The notes under the pieces are model-generated. The model was not told where the DNA came from. It searched no databases and was given only the letters and a program-made list of their open reading frames with translations. A program made the translations under genes and the position numbers. DNA of 6,378 nucleotides, taken from Cyanobacteria bacterium UBA8803 (GTDB taxonomy: Bacteria; Cyanobacteriota; Cyanobacteriia; Cyanobacteriales; Coleofasciculaceae). The stretch lies in the NCBI GenBank assembly GCA_003505715.1, contig DNXU01000267.1, forward strand, positions 1-6,378, written 5' to 3'. This document shows positions 6,374 to 6,378 of the stretch, one piece after another (position 1 is the first letter of the stretch; each line of letters begins with the position of its first letter).

Positions 6374-6378
6374 GGGAT
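6351..6378. repeat. Purine-rich short tandem repeat at the right edge
   Basis: AGGGAG-type hexamers lead into GAGGGAT-type heptamers (AGGAGGGAGAGGGAGAGGGA from 6351, then TGAGGGAT). Such GAGGGAT/CATCCCT runs are typical of intergenic DNA in repeat-rich cyanobacteria, and this suggests the window ends inside a spacer. The repeat is cut by the window edge, so its full length is unknown. Confidence 0.7.

Noticed and set aside
1..6378. CRISPR array, insertion sequence, prophage or tRNA
   Set aside because: There are no regularly spaced direct repeats, no transposase or integrase, no terminal repeats with target duplications and no tRNA T-loop with an acceptor stem.

Overview
The window looks like a chromosomal piece of a cyanobacterium. 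It carries six copies of the cyanobacterial HIP1 octamer GCGATCGC, all inside the two genes; about 0.1 would be expected by chance in this length. It also has heptanucleotide tandem repeats between genes, and a long-chain polyprenyl diphosphate synthase of the type that makes the plastoquinone side chain. I cannot name the genus; a filamentous or large-genome cyanobacterium would fit the repeat-rich spacers.

Layout: (1) 1-159 is a spacer with a perfect 21-bp-stem inverted repeat, an AT-rich heptamer stretch and a weak ribosome binding site. (2) 160-4617 (+) is one very large gene for a bacterial alpha-2-macroglobulin (A2M) protein of 1485 aa. It has a complete-looking thioester motif but no signal peptide or lipobox, and an in-frame stop just upstream closes off a longer start. 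(3) 4618-4661 is a 44-bp convergent gap filled largely by a GGTTCAT-type heptamer repeat, with no obvious terminator. (4) 4662-5633 (-) is solanesyl diphosphate synthase (sds), complete, with both aspartate-rich motifs. (5) 5634-6378 is about 745 bp without a confident gene. It holds a perfect 20-bp palindrome upstream of sds, a run of hairpins between 5860 and 6101 that includes a three-strand alternative pairing, a textbook intrinsic terminator on the minus strand (6065-6101), a weak one-helix membrane peptide ORF (6200-6373) and a purine-rich repeat at the right edge.

The two main genes converge and show no functional link. The A2M homologue would be a protease-trapping, thioester-bearing defence protein, yet it appears to lack the export route its known relatives use, and no penicillin-binding-protein partner (pbpC) lies in the window. 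The sds product works in plastoquinone synthesis. The most unusual things here are the apparently cytoplasmic A2M with its CCEQ motif and helical/bait insert, and the unexplained structured spacer with an orphan minus-strand terminator.
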